Positions 1 through 8,607 of a DNA stretch of 64,000 nucleotides are shown one piece after another; positions within the stretch are counted from its first letter, which is position 1; each line of letters begins with the position of its first letter. The stretch lies in NCBI GenBank assembly GCA_963781595.1, contig CAWAGG010000006.1:434001-498000 (forward strand), written 5' to 3'. This stretch comes from JBEDUK01 sp963781595 (GTDB lineage Bacteria; Actinomycetota; UBA4738). The notes beneath the pieces are model-generated. The model did no database searches and was not told where the DNA came from. It saw only the letters and a list, made by a program, of their open reading frames with translations. A program made the translations under genes and the position numbers.

Positions 1-698
1 CACCAATCGCTGAGTGCTGCCGTCCATTCCGCTGCACGACGGAGGTCGAAGACGTCGCGACATCCCTCGATCACTCCGCAGTAGACGTCGCCGGCCACGA
101 TCGGCGACACCTCGCCGGCCGTGACCGCGACCATCGCTTCGTCGAGCAGCGCCGTTCCCTCGGTGATGTCGCCCATGACCAGAAGGCTCCGGCCACGACC
201 CATCGACGCGATCGCCGCCAGATCGGGGTCGGCGAAGCGCTCGGCGATCTCTCCTGCCTCGACGAAGAGCTTCAGCGCCGTCGTCACGTCGCCGGCTTCG
301 ACGGACCCGATCGCGGCCGGCACGAGGAGGTACCCGGACTCGACGCAGTCCCGCCCGTGTTCGTCGAGGATGCGTCGGGCGCGGCCGAGCCACCCGGCAC
401 CACGGGCCATGTCGCCCTTATGCAGGAACACGAACGCGAGCCAGAACGCGCATCGAGCCGCTCGAACGGGATCGCCCGCACGCAGGCTCTCGCGATGCTC
501 GCGCGTCCAGGCGGTGGCGCTCTCGTCGTCTCGTCCGATCAGGTAGGCCGCTTCCGCGAGGCGTTCGAGGTCGTCGAGCGCCAGCGGCGACCGTTGGTCA
601 GCGGCCGACAGCGAGGCGACGGCCTCCCCCCAACCCCTCCGCTCGAAGGCCTCCCGCCCTCGACCGAGCGCGTCTCCGGTGCCCAGAAGCGCTCCCAT
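1..698 (-). CDS. LuxR-type regulator, TPR-like N-terminal part (partial)
   Basis: This is the N-terminal 232 codons of a larger protein that runs off the left edge. Translation from the ATG at 698 gives an alpha-helical, repeat-rich sequence (REAFERRGWGEAVASL, LERLAEAAYLIGRD, ARCAFWLAFVFLHKGDMA, then AVTAGEVSPIVAGDVYCGVIE). That series is typical of the TPR-like sensor half of a common actinobacterial family of LuxR regulators, whose C-terminal helix-turn-helix would lie outside the window. The DNA-binding domain therefore cannot be seen, and some relatives carry a cyclase domain instead. Target genes are unknown. The 155 bases between this gene and the VOC gene hold nothing else I recognise. 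Confidence 0.75.
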   Translation of the reverse strand, partial: MGALLGTGDALGRGREAFERRGWGEAVASLSAADQRSPLALDDLERLAEAAYLIGRDDESATAWTREHRESLRAGDPVRAARCAFWLAFVFLHKGDMARGAGWLGRARRILDEHGRDCVESGYLLVPAAIGSVEAGDVTTALKLFVEAGEIAERFADPDLAAIASMGRGRSLLVMGDITEGTALLDEAMVAVTAGEVSPIVAGDVYCGVIEGCRDVFDLRRAAEWTAALSDW

Positions 699-853
699 CC
701 GTGAGCTTCGCTACGGTTGCCGGCGATCGGAAGCGGGCCGGTCCACCACGAGGAACCTTACAGAACGGCCGTCGCCCGCTCGGCGCGATCCGGGGGGTCG
801 GTGGGTGCGCCCCAGTCGAGGCGGGCGAGGTCGTGCCCGGGGGAGGGGCGCCG

Positions 854-1273
854 TCAGCGCGGTTCCATGATCGACTGGCCGACCTCGATCAGGTGGCCGT
901 CGGGGTCCCGGATGTACGCGCGGATCTCGCGGCCATGGTCCTTCGGCTCGGTCAGGAACTCAGCGCCCTTCGCCGACCACTCCTGGTAGGCCGTCTGGAT
1001 GTCCGCGACGCGCACGTTGAGGAACGCGCTCGTGCGGTTCGGGTCGGCCGGCGTCGTCAGGGTCACGGTCGGCTTGTCGTCCGTGGGACCGCCGCCCTCG
1101 TTGAGGATGATCCACGAGTTGGCGACCTTCATGATCACCGGATCGCGCTCGATCAGGACCTGCCCGTCGAACAGCGACCGATAGAAGTCCCGCGACCGGT
1201 CCTGGTCGGACACCACGAGGAAGTGCGTCAGCACGAAGCCCTCGGTCGGCGCGGGGAAATCCTCCAGGCTCAT
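854..1273 (-). CDS. VOC family (glyoxalase/bleomycin-resistance fold) protein
   Basis: A 139-residue single-domain protein of the vicinal oxygen chelate superfamily. The paired beta-alpha-beta modules are visible: an N-terminal THFLVVSDQDRSRDFYRSLF segment and a C-terminal module ending YIRDPDGHLIEVGQS, where the final Glu is the usual metal ligand. Length fits a small dimeric VOC protein. The substrate cannot be told from sequence; members include lyases, dioxygenases and antibiotic-binding proteins. The start at 1273 has a good ribosome site (GGAAGG) and a 17-bp palindrome lies just upstream (1290-1306), so the gene may be repressor-controlled. The neighbouring nitroreductase is divergent. 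Confidence 0.85.
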   Translation of the reverse strand: MSLEDFPAPTEGFVLTHFLVVSDQDRSRDFYRSLFDGQVLIERDPVIMKVANSWIILNEGGGPTDDKPTVTLTTPADPNRTSAFLNVRVADIQTAYQEWSAKGAEFLTEPKDHGREIRAYIRDPDGHLIEVGQSIMEPR

Positions 1274-1289
1274 ACGGCACCTTCCTTCC

Positions 1290-1306
1290 TGACCGGGTAC
1301 CGGTCA
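1290..1306. promoter_or_regulatory. Perfect palindrome, candidate operator
   Basis: The arms TGACCGG and CCGGTCA flank a 3-base centre GTA. The site is 16 bp upstream of the VOC start codon, in the 208-bp divergent spacer between the VOC and nitroreductase genes. Its size and symmetry suit a dimeric repressor such as a TetR- or MarR-type protein, but no matching regulator is adjacent. Function is inferred from position only. Confidence 0.4.
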
Positions 1307-1481
1307 TCCGCGGCTCGCACGGCCGGGCTCGGGCGATCCCATCCCTGGTTGGTCGAACGTCGGCGAGGCGTTGCATCTTCCGGTGCCGCCCGCCGATCGG
1401 CCAGCCTATCCCCATGTGACTGGTGACGAACGTCGACGGGTCCGTGGAATCGCTGAGCCTCGGTCCCGGTTGCTCCACCGC

Positions 1482-1997
1482 ATGGAGACGTGGGACGCGA
1501 TCCGGGCTCGCCGGAGCGTCCGGAGCTTCACCGACGAGCCGCTGACGGAGGCCGAGATCGACCGGATACTCGAGGCCGGCCGGCGCGCGCCGTCGGCGGG
1601 CAACTCGCAGCCGTGGGACCTGGTGCTCGTGACCGACCGTGCGCGGCTCGAGGAGCTGGCCACCGTCTGGCAGGGCGCCCGGCACATCGCCAGATCGGCC
1701 GCGACGATCGCGATCGTGGCGCCGATCACCGATGACGAACGGCGCGGCGGGTTCATCGAGTACGACCTCGGCCAGCTGACGCTGCAGATGGCCATCGCCG
1801 CGGCCGACCTAGGGATCGGGAGCGGCCACGCGGCGATCGGGGACCAGGAGCTGTTCCGACGCCTGCTCGGTGTCCCGGAAGGCTACCGTGGCGCTGCCCT
1901 CCTCGCGCTCGGCCATCCGGCGGACCGTCCGCTCGCGCCGCTGGAACGGCCGAACCGCCGACCGTTCGACGACGTCGTCCACCGCGGCGCGTGGTGA
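1482..1997 (+). CDS. Nitroreductase family protein
   Basis: A 171-residue FMN-dependent nitroreductase-fold protein. The family start is clear: METWDAIRARRSVRSF carries the RRSVR phosphate-binding motif for FMN, followed by RRAPSAGNSQPWDLVLV. The segment AAADLGIGS in the C-terminal half is also typical. It presumably reduces a nitro, quinone or enone substrate with NAD(P)H; the substrate is not predictable. I chose the ATG at 1482 because it begins exactly at the conserved helix; an open frame continues upstream without family similarity. The gene ends 12 bp from the convergent P-type ATPase gene, with no obvious terminator between them. Confidence 0.88.
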   Translation: METWDAIRARRSVRSFTDEPLTEAEIDRILEAGRRAPSAGNSQPWDLVLVTDRARLEELATVWQGARHIARSAATIAIVAPITDDERRGGFIEYDLGQLTLQMAIAAADLGIGSGHAAIGDQELFRRLLGVPEGYRGAALLALGHPADRPLAPLERPNRRPFDDVVHRGAW

Positions 1998-2009
1998 GCG
2001 CAGCTCGGG

Positions 2010-4793
2010 TCACTGGTCGTCAGAGGTTCGCCGCCGCCGGTCGGAGCGCAGCCTGCGGACCAGTTTCTCCAGCTCCACAGCCCAGAACACGACCGTCGAC
2101 GCGGCGAGGACGACGGCCAGCTCGGCGCCGTCCAGCGGCTGGACGTGCAGGATCTGTCGCATCGGTGCCCAGTAGAGCACCGCGATCTGGACGGCGAGCG
2201 TCCCGAACACCGCCACCGAGAGGTACGGGTTCGATCTGAGTCCCAGCGAGAAGAACGACTCGCGCTCAGACCGAAGGGCGAGCGTCTGGAAGAGCTGCGC
2301 GCACGCGAGGCTCGTGAACACCATCGTCTGCCATGGGCGCCCCGATGCCATGCCCCAGACGCCGAGGACCAGCGGGATCGCCCCCATCAGCAGGCCGACG
2401 ACCAGGATGTGCTGCCAGATCCCCCCGGCGAACAGGGTCTCCCTCGGCGGTCGCGGGGGCCGAGCCATCGTGTCGCGTTCCGCGGGCTCGACGCCGAGGG
2501 CGATCGCGGGAGCGCCGTCGGTCACGAGGTTGATCCACAGGATCTGGATGGGCAGCAGCGGGAGCGTGAGACCGAGGAACGGTCCCAGGAGCATCACCCA
2601 GATCTCACCCGAGTTCGCGGTGAGCATGTAGCGCACGAACCGCCGGATGTTGTCGTAGATCCGACGGCCCTCCTGCACCGCCGAGACGATCGTCGCGAAG
2701 TCGTCATCCGCGAGGACCATGTCGGCTGCCTCCTTCGAGACCGCCGTGCCTGTGATGCCCATCGCGACGCCGATGTCGGCGAGGCGCAGCGCGGGCGCGT
2801 CGTTCACGCCGTCGCCGGTCATCGCGACGATGTCGCCGCGCGACTTCCACGCCTTCACGATGTCGAGCTTCTGCTCCGGCGTCGTTCGCGCGTAGACCGC
2901 GACGTCCGTGACGTGTCGGGCGAGCCCATCTTCACCTTCGGTCGCCAGCTCCTGGCCCGTCATCACGCGTCGTCCGTCTCCGAGGACGCCCACGTCCGCT
3001 CCGATCGCCCGCGCGGTCGCGGGATGATCCCCGGTGATCATCACAGGGAGGAGACCGGCTCGACGGCACGCGGCGACGGCGTCCCGCGACTCGGGTCGCG
3101 GTGGGTCCGCCATCGCGACCAGGCCATACAGGATCAGGTCGCGTTCGGCGTCCTCAGGGCGCGGTGGCAGCGATCCGATCCGCGACCCGGCGATCGCGAG
3201 GACGCGGTACCCATCATCGGCGTATGCCTCAGCGGCCCTCCTGGCTCGCTCGAGTGCATCCGCCGTGTGGGGCTCGGCGGCACGCGACAAGCTCGTGACG
3301 GTCGGAAGGATCGCCTCGAGCGCTCCCTTGGACGCGACGACGAAGTCCCCGCCCGGCGTCTCGTGCACCGTGGTCATGCGCTTGCGACTCGGGTCGAACG
3401 GCAGCTCCAACACGCGAGGATGGGTCCCCTCGGCCTGTCGCCGCTCGACGCCGGCCTTCCCCGCCAGCGCCAGCAGCGCACCCTCCGTGGGATCGCCGGT
3501 GATCTCCCAATCCGCGCCGGCGACCGGCGGTGGAACGAGCCACGCGTCGTTGCAGAGCGCGCAGGCGAGGAGAAGCTCGCGGAGCTCTGGGTCCTCCGCG
3601 GGCTCGATCGATCGCCCGGCGGCCCGGAACTCGCCCGATGGCTCGTACCCGGATCCCGTGACGGTGACCTCGCCGTGCCCCGTCCACGCGCGCTCGGCGA
3701 GCATCCGTCCCTGCGTGAGCGTCCCGGTCTTGTCGGAGCACACGACGGTCACCGATCCCAGCGTCTCCACCGCGGGGAGCTTCCGAACCAGGGCGTTCCG
3801 TTTCGCCATGCGCTGTGCACCCAATGCCAGCGCGACGGTCGCCACCGCCGGGAGTGCCTCGGGGATGGCGGCGACCGCGAGACTGACCGCGGTGAGGAAC
3901 ATCAGCGTGGCCGGCTCACCGCGCGCGACCCCTGCGACGAATACCACCGCGCAGACCACCATGGCCGCGGCCGCGAGCCGCTTGCCGAGCACGGCGAGCC
4001 TGCGCTGCAAGGGGGTCTGTGGGGCCTCGTGGGCCTGCAGCAGCCCGGCGATCTGCCCGAGCGCCGTCGCCATGCCCGTCTCCGTCACGATGGCGGTCGC
4101 GCGTCCGAAGACCACGGACGTTCCTTTGAAGACCATGTTCCGACGGTCGGCGAGCATGTCTCCGTCCGCGCTCGCCAGCGGCGCCACGATCTTGTCCACG
4201 GGGATCGATTCCCCGGTGAGCGGCGCCTCGTTCACCCGCATGCTCGGCGCTTCAACCAGGCGGGCGTCGGCCGCCAGGACGTCGCCGGTCTCGAGCCGCA
4301 TCAGGTCGCCGGGCACGACCTCGCGGGCCTGGATCGTCCGCGTCGCGCCTCCCCTCACGATGCGGGCGAGGGGGGCCGTCATCGCCTTCAGCGCGGCCAT
4401 CGCGCGTTCGGCCCGGGACTCTTGCACGAATCCCAGGACGGCGTTCAGCACGACGATGACGAGGATCACGATCGTGTCCTGGATGTCCCCGACGAACGTC
4501 GTCACGCCGGCCGCGACCAGGAGCACCACGATCAGCGTGTTCGCGAACTGTCCGAGGAACAACCGCCATCGAGGAGGGCGGGGCTCCTCGTTCAGCTCGT
4601 TCGGACCGTGTTCGTCGAGGCGCCGGCGAGCCTCTTCGTCGGAGAGCCCCTCCACCGGGTGGGTATCGAGGAGAGCGGCGACGTCACGTGCGGACCGCGT
4701 CCACGGTGTCGCGACCGGGACAGGCTCCTCGATCGATGCCGCCTGTCCCGCGTCCGATCCGTTCATCTCCCCTGCAACACGCACGGGCCGCAT
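2010..4793 (-). CDS. Cation-transporting P-type ATPase (P2A, Ca2+-type)
   Basis: A 927-residue ion pump. Visible in order are the N-terminal cation-ATPase domain (about 30-100), the actuator loop with TGES at 193-196, IPEALP in M4 near 311, the phosphorylation motif DKTGT with Asp354, the nucleotide-domain KGA, the hinge TGDGVNDAP, and six C-terminal membrane segments. The Ca2+ ligands known from SERCA-type pumps are matched: Glu in PEALP of M4, Asn and Glu in NSGE of M5, and Asn, Thr and Asp in NLVTDGAPA of M6. Calcium (or Mn2+) export is therefore the best guess. The start at 4793 has GGGAG 9 bp upstream; an internal ATG at 4766 is a weaker alternative. Confidence 0.93.
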   Translation of the reverse strand: MRPVRVAGEMNGSDAGQAASIEEPVPVATPWTRSARDVAALLDTHPVEGLSDEEARRRLDEHGPNELNEEPRPPRWRLFLGQFANTLIVVLLVAAGVTTFVGDIQDTIVILVIVVLNAVLGFVQESRAERAMAALKAMTAPLARIVRGGATRTIQAREVVPGDLMRLETGDVLAADARLVEAPSMRVNEAPLTGESIPVDKIVAPLASADGDMLADRRNMVFKGTSVVFGRATAIVTETGMATALGQIAGLLQAHEAPQTPLQRRLAVLGKRLAAAAMVVCAVVFVAGVARGEPATLMFLTAVSLAVAAIPEALPAVATVALALGAQRMAKRNALVRKLPAVETLGSVTVVCSDKTGTLTQGRMLAERAWTGHGEVTVTGSGYEPSGEFRAAGRSIEPAEDPELRELLLACALCNDAWLVPPPVAGADWEITGDPTEGALLALAGKAGVERRQAEGTHPRVLELPFDPSRKRMTTVHETPGGDFVVASKGALEAILPTVTSLSRAAEPHTADALERARRAAEAYADDGYRVLAIAGSRIGSLPPRPEDAERDLILYGLVAMADPPRPESRDAVAACRRAGLLPVMITGDHPATARAIGADVGVLGDGRRVMTGQELATEGEDGLARHVTDVAVYARTTPEQKLDIVKAWKSRGDIVAMTGDGVNDAPALRLADIGVAMGITGTAVSKEAADMVLADDDFATIVSAVQEGRRIYDNIRRFVRYMLTANSGEIWVMLLGPFLGLTLPLLPIQILWINLVTDGAPAIALGVEPAERDTMARPPRPPRETLFAGGIWQHILVVGLLMGAIPLVLGVWGMASGRPWQTMVFTSLACAQLFQTLALRSERESFFSLGLRSNPYLSVAVFGTLAVQIAVLYWAPMRQILHVQPLDGAELAVVLAASTVVFWAVELEKLVRRLRSDRRRRTSDDQ

Positions 4794-4835
4794 GTGCCGC
4801 GTCTCCCACGCCGGTCGCCAGCACCGGATCCCGTG

Positions 4836-5984
4836 TCACTCGATCACATGGATACCATGCCGCGCGCACATGTCCTTCAGCACGTCGGGCCACACGGTCA
4901 CGCTCACCTCACCCAGGTGCGCCTTGCGCAGGAGCAGCATCTGCGTCCGCGACTGCCCGATCCCGCCGCCGATCGACAGCGGGAGTTCGCCGGAGGTGAT
5001 CCCGCGGTGGTACGGCAGGTCCAGCCAGTCGAGCTGCCCGGTCATCTCCAGCTGCCGCCGGAGCGATGCGGCGTCGACGCGGATCCCCATCGACGAGAGC
5101 TCGTGCCGCCGCCGCGTGACCGGGTTCCATACGAGGATGTCGCCGTTCAGCCCATGCACCGGCTGGCCGGCCGGCGAGACCGTCTCGGTCACCCAGTCGT
5201 CGTAGTCCGCGGCCCGCATCTCGTGCGGGTACCCATCCGCGAGCGTCCAGCCGATCCCGACGATGAACACGGCAGGGTGCTCCTGGAGGATCATCGTCTC
5301 GCGCTGCTTGCGCGGGAGGTCCGGGTACCGTGCCAGGAGCTCCTCGGCATGGATGAACGTGATCTCCTCCGGGAGGTTCGGGTAGCGTTCGTCGCGCAAC
5401 TGCGGGAACAGCTCTTGGACATGGGCCTCCGCCTCGCGCAGGACCCTCCAGATCGATCGAACCGTCGCCCGCAGGTACCCGAGGTTCCGCTGGTCCGCGG
5501 TCATGACGCGTTCCCAGTCCCACTGGTCGACGTAGGCGCTGTGATCGTGGTCGAGGAAGTAGTCCTTGCGCACCGCGCGCATGTCCGTGCATAGGCCCTC
5601 GCCGTCTCCCATGTCGAACTGCGCGAGCGCCATCCGCTTCCATTTCGTCGCCGCCTGCACCACCTGCGCGTCGATCGGGTGCAGCCCGCCGTCGTTCGAG
5701 ATGTGGAACTGCACCGGGCCGCGCGAGCCATCCCGGTCGAGCATGTCGTTGACGCCCGACGTCGCGTCGACGACCAGGGGCACCTGCACCATCATCAGGT
5801 TCAGCTCTCGACACAGGCCGTCCTCGATCGCGCGCTTGACCTCGAAGATCGCCCGCTGCGTCTCCCGCGGCGTGAGCAGCGACGCGTAGTCGCGCGGGAG
5901 GATGCGTTCGAGCTCCTCGTAGCTCCCCACGCCCGGGCCCGCCAGGTCCGCTCGCTTCCGTTCGCGCAGCTCCTCGGTCCTCAT
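4836..5984 (-). CDS. asnA: Aspartate-ammonia ligase (asparagine synthetase A)
   Basis: Catalyses ATP-dependent amidation of aspartate with free ammonia, giving asparagine, AMP and pyrophosphate. At 382 residues it is somewhat longer than the roughly 330-residue E. coli AsnA. Family signatures are visible: LNLMMVQVPLVVDATSGVND near the N-terminus, PVQFHISNDGG, LAQFDMGDGEGLCTDMRAVRKD in the middle, and LPLSIGGGIGQSRTQMLLL near the C-terminus, the class II synthetase-like motif 3. A strong GGAGGGG ribosome site precedes the ATG at 5984. The 148-bp gap upstream is GC-rich and shows no gene. AsnA is less common in Actinomycetota than glutamine-dependent AsnB. Confidence 0.93.
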   Translation of the reverse strand: MRTEELRERKRADLAGPGVGSYEELERILPRDYASLLTPRETQRAIFEVKRAIEDGLCRELNLMMVQVPLVVDATSGVNDMLDRDGSRGPVQFHISNDGGLHPIDAQVVQAATKWKRMALAQFDMGDGEGLCTDMRAVRKDYFLDHDHSAYVDQWDWERVMTADQRNLGYLRATVRSIWRVLREAEAHVQELFPQLRDERYPNLPEEITFIHAEELLARYPDLPRKQRETMILQEHPAVFIVGIGWTLADGYPHEMRAADYDDWVTETVSPAGQPVHGLNGDILVWNPVTRRRHELSSMGIRVDAASLRRQLEMTGQLDWLDLPYHRGITSGELPLSIGGGIGQSRTQMLLLRKAHLGEVSVTVWPDVLKDMCARHGIHVIE

Positions 5985-6132
5985 CGCTCACCCCTCCGCT
6001 CACGGCACCGCCGGCGGCGCGGGAGCGCCGCGGCCTCCTCCAGCGTGGGATGTCGGAGCGCGCCGCGCCCGGTGCGTTCGGCCCTGTCGCGGCCCGCCAC
6101 GCGGCCCGTTCGGCCGCGATCGGCCGAGCCGG

Positions 6133-7683
6133 TCAGTCGATCGGAGCGTCGAGCGGTTCGACGTCAAGCGGCGCCACGGACCCGTTGACGCAGCGCCCGG
6201 TGCGCAGATCGAACTCGTAGTGATGCGCGAGGCACCGGACGATACCGCCGCCGAGCACCTCGCCGAAGATCGACAGATCGTTCCCGGCGTGCGGGCAGTA
6301 CCGACCGACGGAATAGCTCTTCGGGCCGTCGGTCATGACGATCCGCTCGCTCCGTTTCGAGCCGGTCTCGAACGCCTCGACCGCCGCGAGCGCCTCGACG
6401 TTCGCGAACTTGAGCAAGCCGAGGAGATGGTCGTTGTATGTATCCGGATCGCGCCACGCCTCGAACCGGAGCGAGAGGAAGAAGTCCTCCCACGGCACGC
6501 TCCCGTCGAGGAGGGGTGGCAGCCATCGCGCATCGAACCGGTAGCCGTGGGCGCACCCGTCCAGTCCGGCCGAGACGCCTTCGGATCCAGGTCGGAAGTC
6601 GACGGCCCAGCGTCCGCCGCCGGGTCCCTCGATGTCGAACCCGACGCGCATCCCGATCTTGGCGTTGAAATACGGGCTCATCGACAGGAGGCGTTCGAAC
6701 GAGGCACGGAACGGCTCCCACAGCGGATCCTCCGGAGCGTGGTACCGGCCCAGCGCATCCGCGATCTCGCGTTGCTTCCGGTCCGCGTATGCCTCGAGGT
6801 ACGGCCACCGGTCGGCGAGGTCGAAGCCGTCCCAGGCCGGATCGCACTCGTTCGTCCGCGTGACCGCGTCCCAGGTGTCTCCGGGGAGGAGCACCACCGT
6901 CCGCCCGATACCGTGTTCCGTGAGCCAGTCGGCCACCTGGCGCTGGTCCGGGAAGATGCCGCCGTCCATCTCGGCGTTGTGCCGGAACAGCGCCGGATCG
7001 AGGAAGCACGCGGGGCCCGCGAAGGGTACCGCCGCCTCCGGTTCGAGCAGCCGCGCGCACCTCGCCGCGTACGAGAGCTTCGCCAGGCGCTTCCGGCGAG
7101 AAAGCTCGCGGCGACGCTCCTCCGGGAACGTGTAGCAGATCGGGTACCAGGACGCACCCGCCCCTTGGAATGCGAAGACGTCGATCGTGCCGCCCACCAG
7201 TGTTCGGATCTGCCACAACTGATCCGGCGAGAGGCGAGCGTCGTTCATGTCGAGCACGGTCTGCCCGTCGGCCCGAACGACGATCGCCGAATCGTGATTC
7301 ATCGGCGACAGTTCGGGAACGAAGAACACCCGCGTTCCCTGGGCGATCTCGAATTCGGTCCAATGAGGCACTTCGACGATTGTGTGTAGTCCCGATCGCT
7401 CGACCTTCTCGCGCAGGACGGGCGAGGGATATCGCGGGATCACGATCGGAACCGACGACGGGACCCGGGCGAGGAACCAGGGGTCGACGTGGTCGAGGTG
7501 CTCGTGGGAGACGATCACCGCGGTCGGTTCGAACAGCGACGGGTCGACGAGGTGCGCGTTCTCCGGGAATTGGAACCAGGATGCCTGAAACGCGCCGGCC
7601 GGGTCGAACCACGGGTCGACCGCGACGGCCGCACGATCCGATCCGATCCTCAGCCCCGCGTGGCCCAGCGCGGTGATGTTCAC
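6133..7683 (-). CDS. MBL-fold metallohydrolase fused to C-terminal Rieske [2Fe-2S] domain
   Basis: A 516-residue two-domain protein. The N-terminal UlaG-like metallo-beta-lactamase fold carries the metal motif HEHLDH at residues 60-65. A Rieske ferredoxin-like domain sits at the extreme C-terminus with ligand pairs Cys463-Pro-His465 and Cys484-x-x-His487, the canonical CxH...CxxH arrangement. A similar pairing in the opposite order occurs in CMP-N-acetylneuraminate hydroxylase-like proteins, so an oxidative or electron-transfer-coupled hydrolase is plausible, but substrate and partner are unknown. The frame is continuous and both motifs are intact. It ends 148 bp from asnA and is separated by 87 bp from the next minus-strand gene. 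Confidence 0.85.
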   Translation of the reverse strand: MNITALGHAGLRIGSDRAAVAVDPWFDPAGAFQASWFQFPENAHLVDPSLFEPTAVIVSHEHLDHVDPWFLARVPSSVPIVIPRYPSPVLREKVERSGLHTIVEVPHWTEFEIAQGTRVFFVPELSPMNHDSAIVVRADGQTVLDMNDARLSPDQLWQIRTLVGGTIDVFAFQGAGASWYPICYTFPEERRRELSRRKRLAKLSYAARCARLLEPEAAVPFAGPACFLDPALFRHNAEMDGGIFPDQRQVADWLTEHGIGRTVVLLPGDTWDAVTRTNECDPAWDGFDLADRWPYLEAYADRKQREIADALGRYHAPEDPLWEPFRASFERLLSMSPYFNAKIGMRVGFDIEGPGGGRWAVDFRPGSEGVSAGLDGCAHGYRFDARWLPPLLDGSVPWEDFFLSLRFEAWRDPDTYNDHLLGLLKFANVEALAAVEAFETGSKRSERIVMTDGPKSYSVGRYCPHAGNDLSIFGEVLGGGIVRCLAHHYEFDLRTGRCVNGSVAPLDVEPLDAPID

Positions 7684-7770
7684 GCTGCGGACTATAGGAG
7701 TTGGGGTCGTCCGGACCTGGAAGGAGGGGCGTCTTCTTATGGCATCGGATCGTCGGACCTGAACGGCCGG

Positions 7771-8190
7771 TCACACGGCGCGCATGCGATTGTTGCGGGG
7801 GTTGTGTTCGACCTCGGCGAGCCCCAGCGCCTCCATCAACGGCGGGACGTACATGCCGAACCGTCCGCGCAACCCCTTCTTCAGGCCGTACCAGCCGCCG
7901 ACCGGATTATCGGGCGATCGCGCCCACGCCTCGACCGTGCCCTCCGCGGCCGGCTTGCCCTCGTCGGCGCTCCCCATCGGGACCCAGTCACCGCGCGCCT
8001 CGAGCATCGCGTGGAGGTCGTCCAGGCACCGGAGGTCGTACCAGAGCACCGTCTTGCCGACCGTGCACACCAGTACCGGTGGGTCCAGGCCCTCGTCGCG
8101 GTACATCTGGTACTCGGACTGGCCGCTGGGTGTGCGCAGGATCCACGGGTCGGCCTTCGTGCCCGTCCCCCGAGCCTCGTTCGCGGCCAT
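7771..8190 (-). CDS. Conserved hypothetical protein (probably the DUF6855 family)
   Basis: A 139-residue cytoplasmic protein without signal or membrane segment. Conserved-looking stretches are GTKADPWILRTPSG, VGKTVLWYDLRCLDDLHAML and the basic C-terminus GLAEVEHNPRNNRMRAV. I recall near-identical sequences in diverse soil bacteria under a domain of unknown function (I believe DUF6855); no reaction is known. The ATG at 8190 follows an AAGGGGGG ribosome site, and the upstream extension of the frame overlaps the divergent arsR gene, so it is rejected. The 66-bp spacer shared with arsR probably holds promoters for both. Confidence 0.75.
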   Translation of the reverse strand: MAANEARGTGTKADPWILRTPSGQSEYQMYRDEGLDPPVLVCTVGKTVLWYDLRCLDDLHAMLEARGDWVPMGSADEGKPAAEGTVEAWARSPDNPVGGWYGLKKGLRGRFGMYVPPLMEALGLAEVEHNPRNNRMRAV

Positions 8191-8220
8191 CGGCGTGGCC
8201 CCCCTTCGGACCGGTAGCAT

Positions 8221-8249
8221 TCCGGTTACGGTAGCCCGGATGTTACCAT
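8221..8249. promoter_or_regulatory. Overlapping divergent promoters and possible ArsR operator
   Basis: On the plus strand TACCAT at 8244-8249 lies 7 nt before the GTG of the arsR-like gene, a leaderless arrangement. On the minus strand TACCGT at 8233-8228 can serve the divergent gene. The inverted pair TCCGG (8221-8225) and CCGGA (8236-8240) lies across both and could bind the ArsR-type product. Positions are read from sequence; function is inferred. Confidence 0.4.
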
Positions 8250-8256
8250 CACCGCC

Positions 8257-8607
8257 GTGTCGAACGCGAGCCCCGGACCGACCACCATGGCGGCGGGCGA
8301 CCCCTTCAGCGCGCTCGGCGATCCGAACCGCCGTGCGATCGTGGAGCTGCTCGGGTCCGGAGGATGTTCGGTCCGCCAGATCGCGGATGCGCTTCCGATC
8401 AGCCGGCCGGCCGTCTCGCGACACCTTCGCCTGCTGAAGGACGCCGGGCTGGTCGTGGAGGAACCGAAGGGCACCCGCCGGATCTATCGGCTCCACGACG
8501 AGGGCGTTCAGGCGGTGCAGGCCTACCTCGAGCAGGTGTGGGGCGACGCGGCCTCGCGGTTCCGGCTTATCGTCGAGAACACGACGGCCGGCGCGAACCG
8601 CCGATGA
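8257..8607 (+). CDS. ArsR/SmtB-like winged-helix transcriptional regulator
   Basis: A 116-residue regulator. The winged helix is plain: DPFSALGDPNRRAIVELL, then SVRQIADALPISRPAVSRHLRLLKDAGLV as the recognition helix region, and a wing ending GTRRIYRL. It lacks the CxC metal-binding motif of SmtB/ArsR metal sensors, so it belongs to the non-metal branch often found with AHSA1/SRPBCC proteins. Its stop overlaps the start of the downstream SRPBCC frame by 4 bp (ATGA), so the two are translationally coupled. It likely autorepresses through the divergent spacer. The GTG start at 8257 is 7 nt from a -10 box; an ATG ten codons in is an alternative. Confidence 0.88.
   Translation: MSNASPGPTTMAAGDPFSALGDPNRRAIVELLGSGGCSVRQIADALPISRPAVSRHLRLLKDAGLVVEEPKGTRRIYRLHDEGVQAVQAYLEQVWGDAASRFRLIVENTTAGANRR

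Noticed and set aside
2145..5594. Very long plus-strand open frame opposite the P-type ATPase and asnA
   Set aside because: Its translation is Arg-rich low-complexity sequence typical of an antisense frame in high-GC DNA, while the minus strand encodes two well-conserved enzymes.
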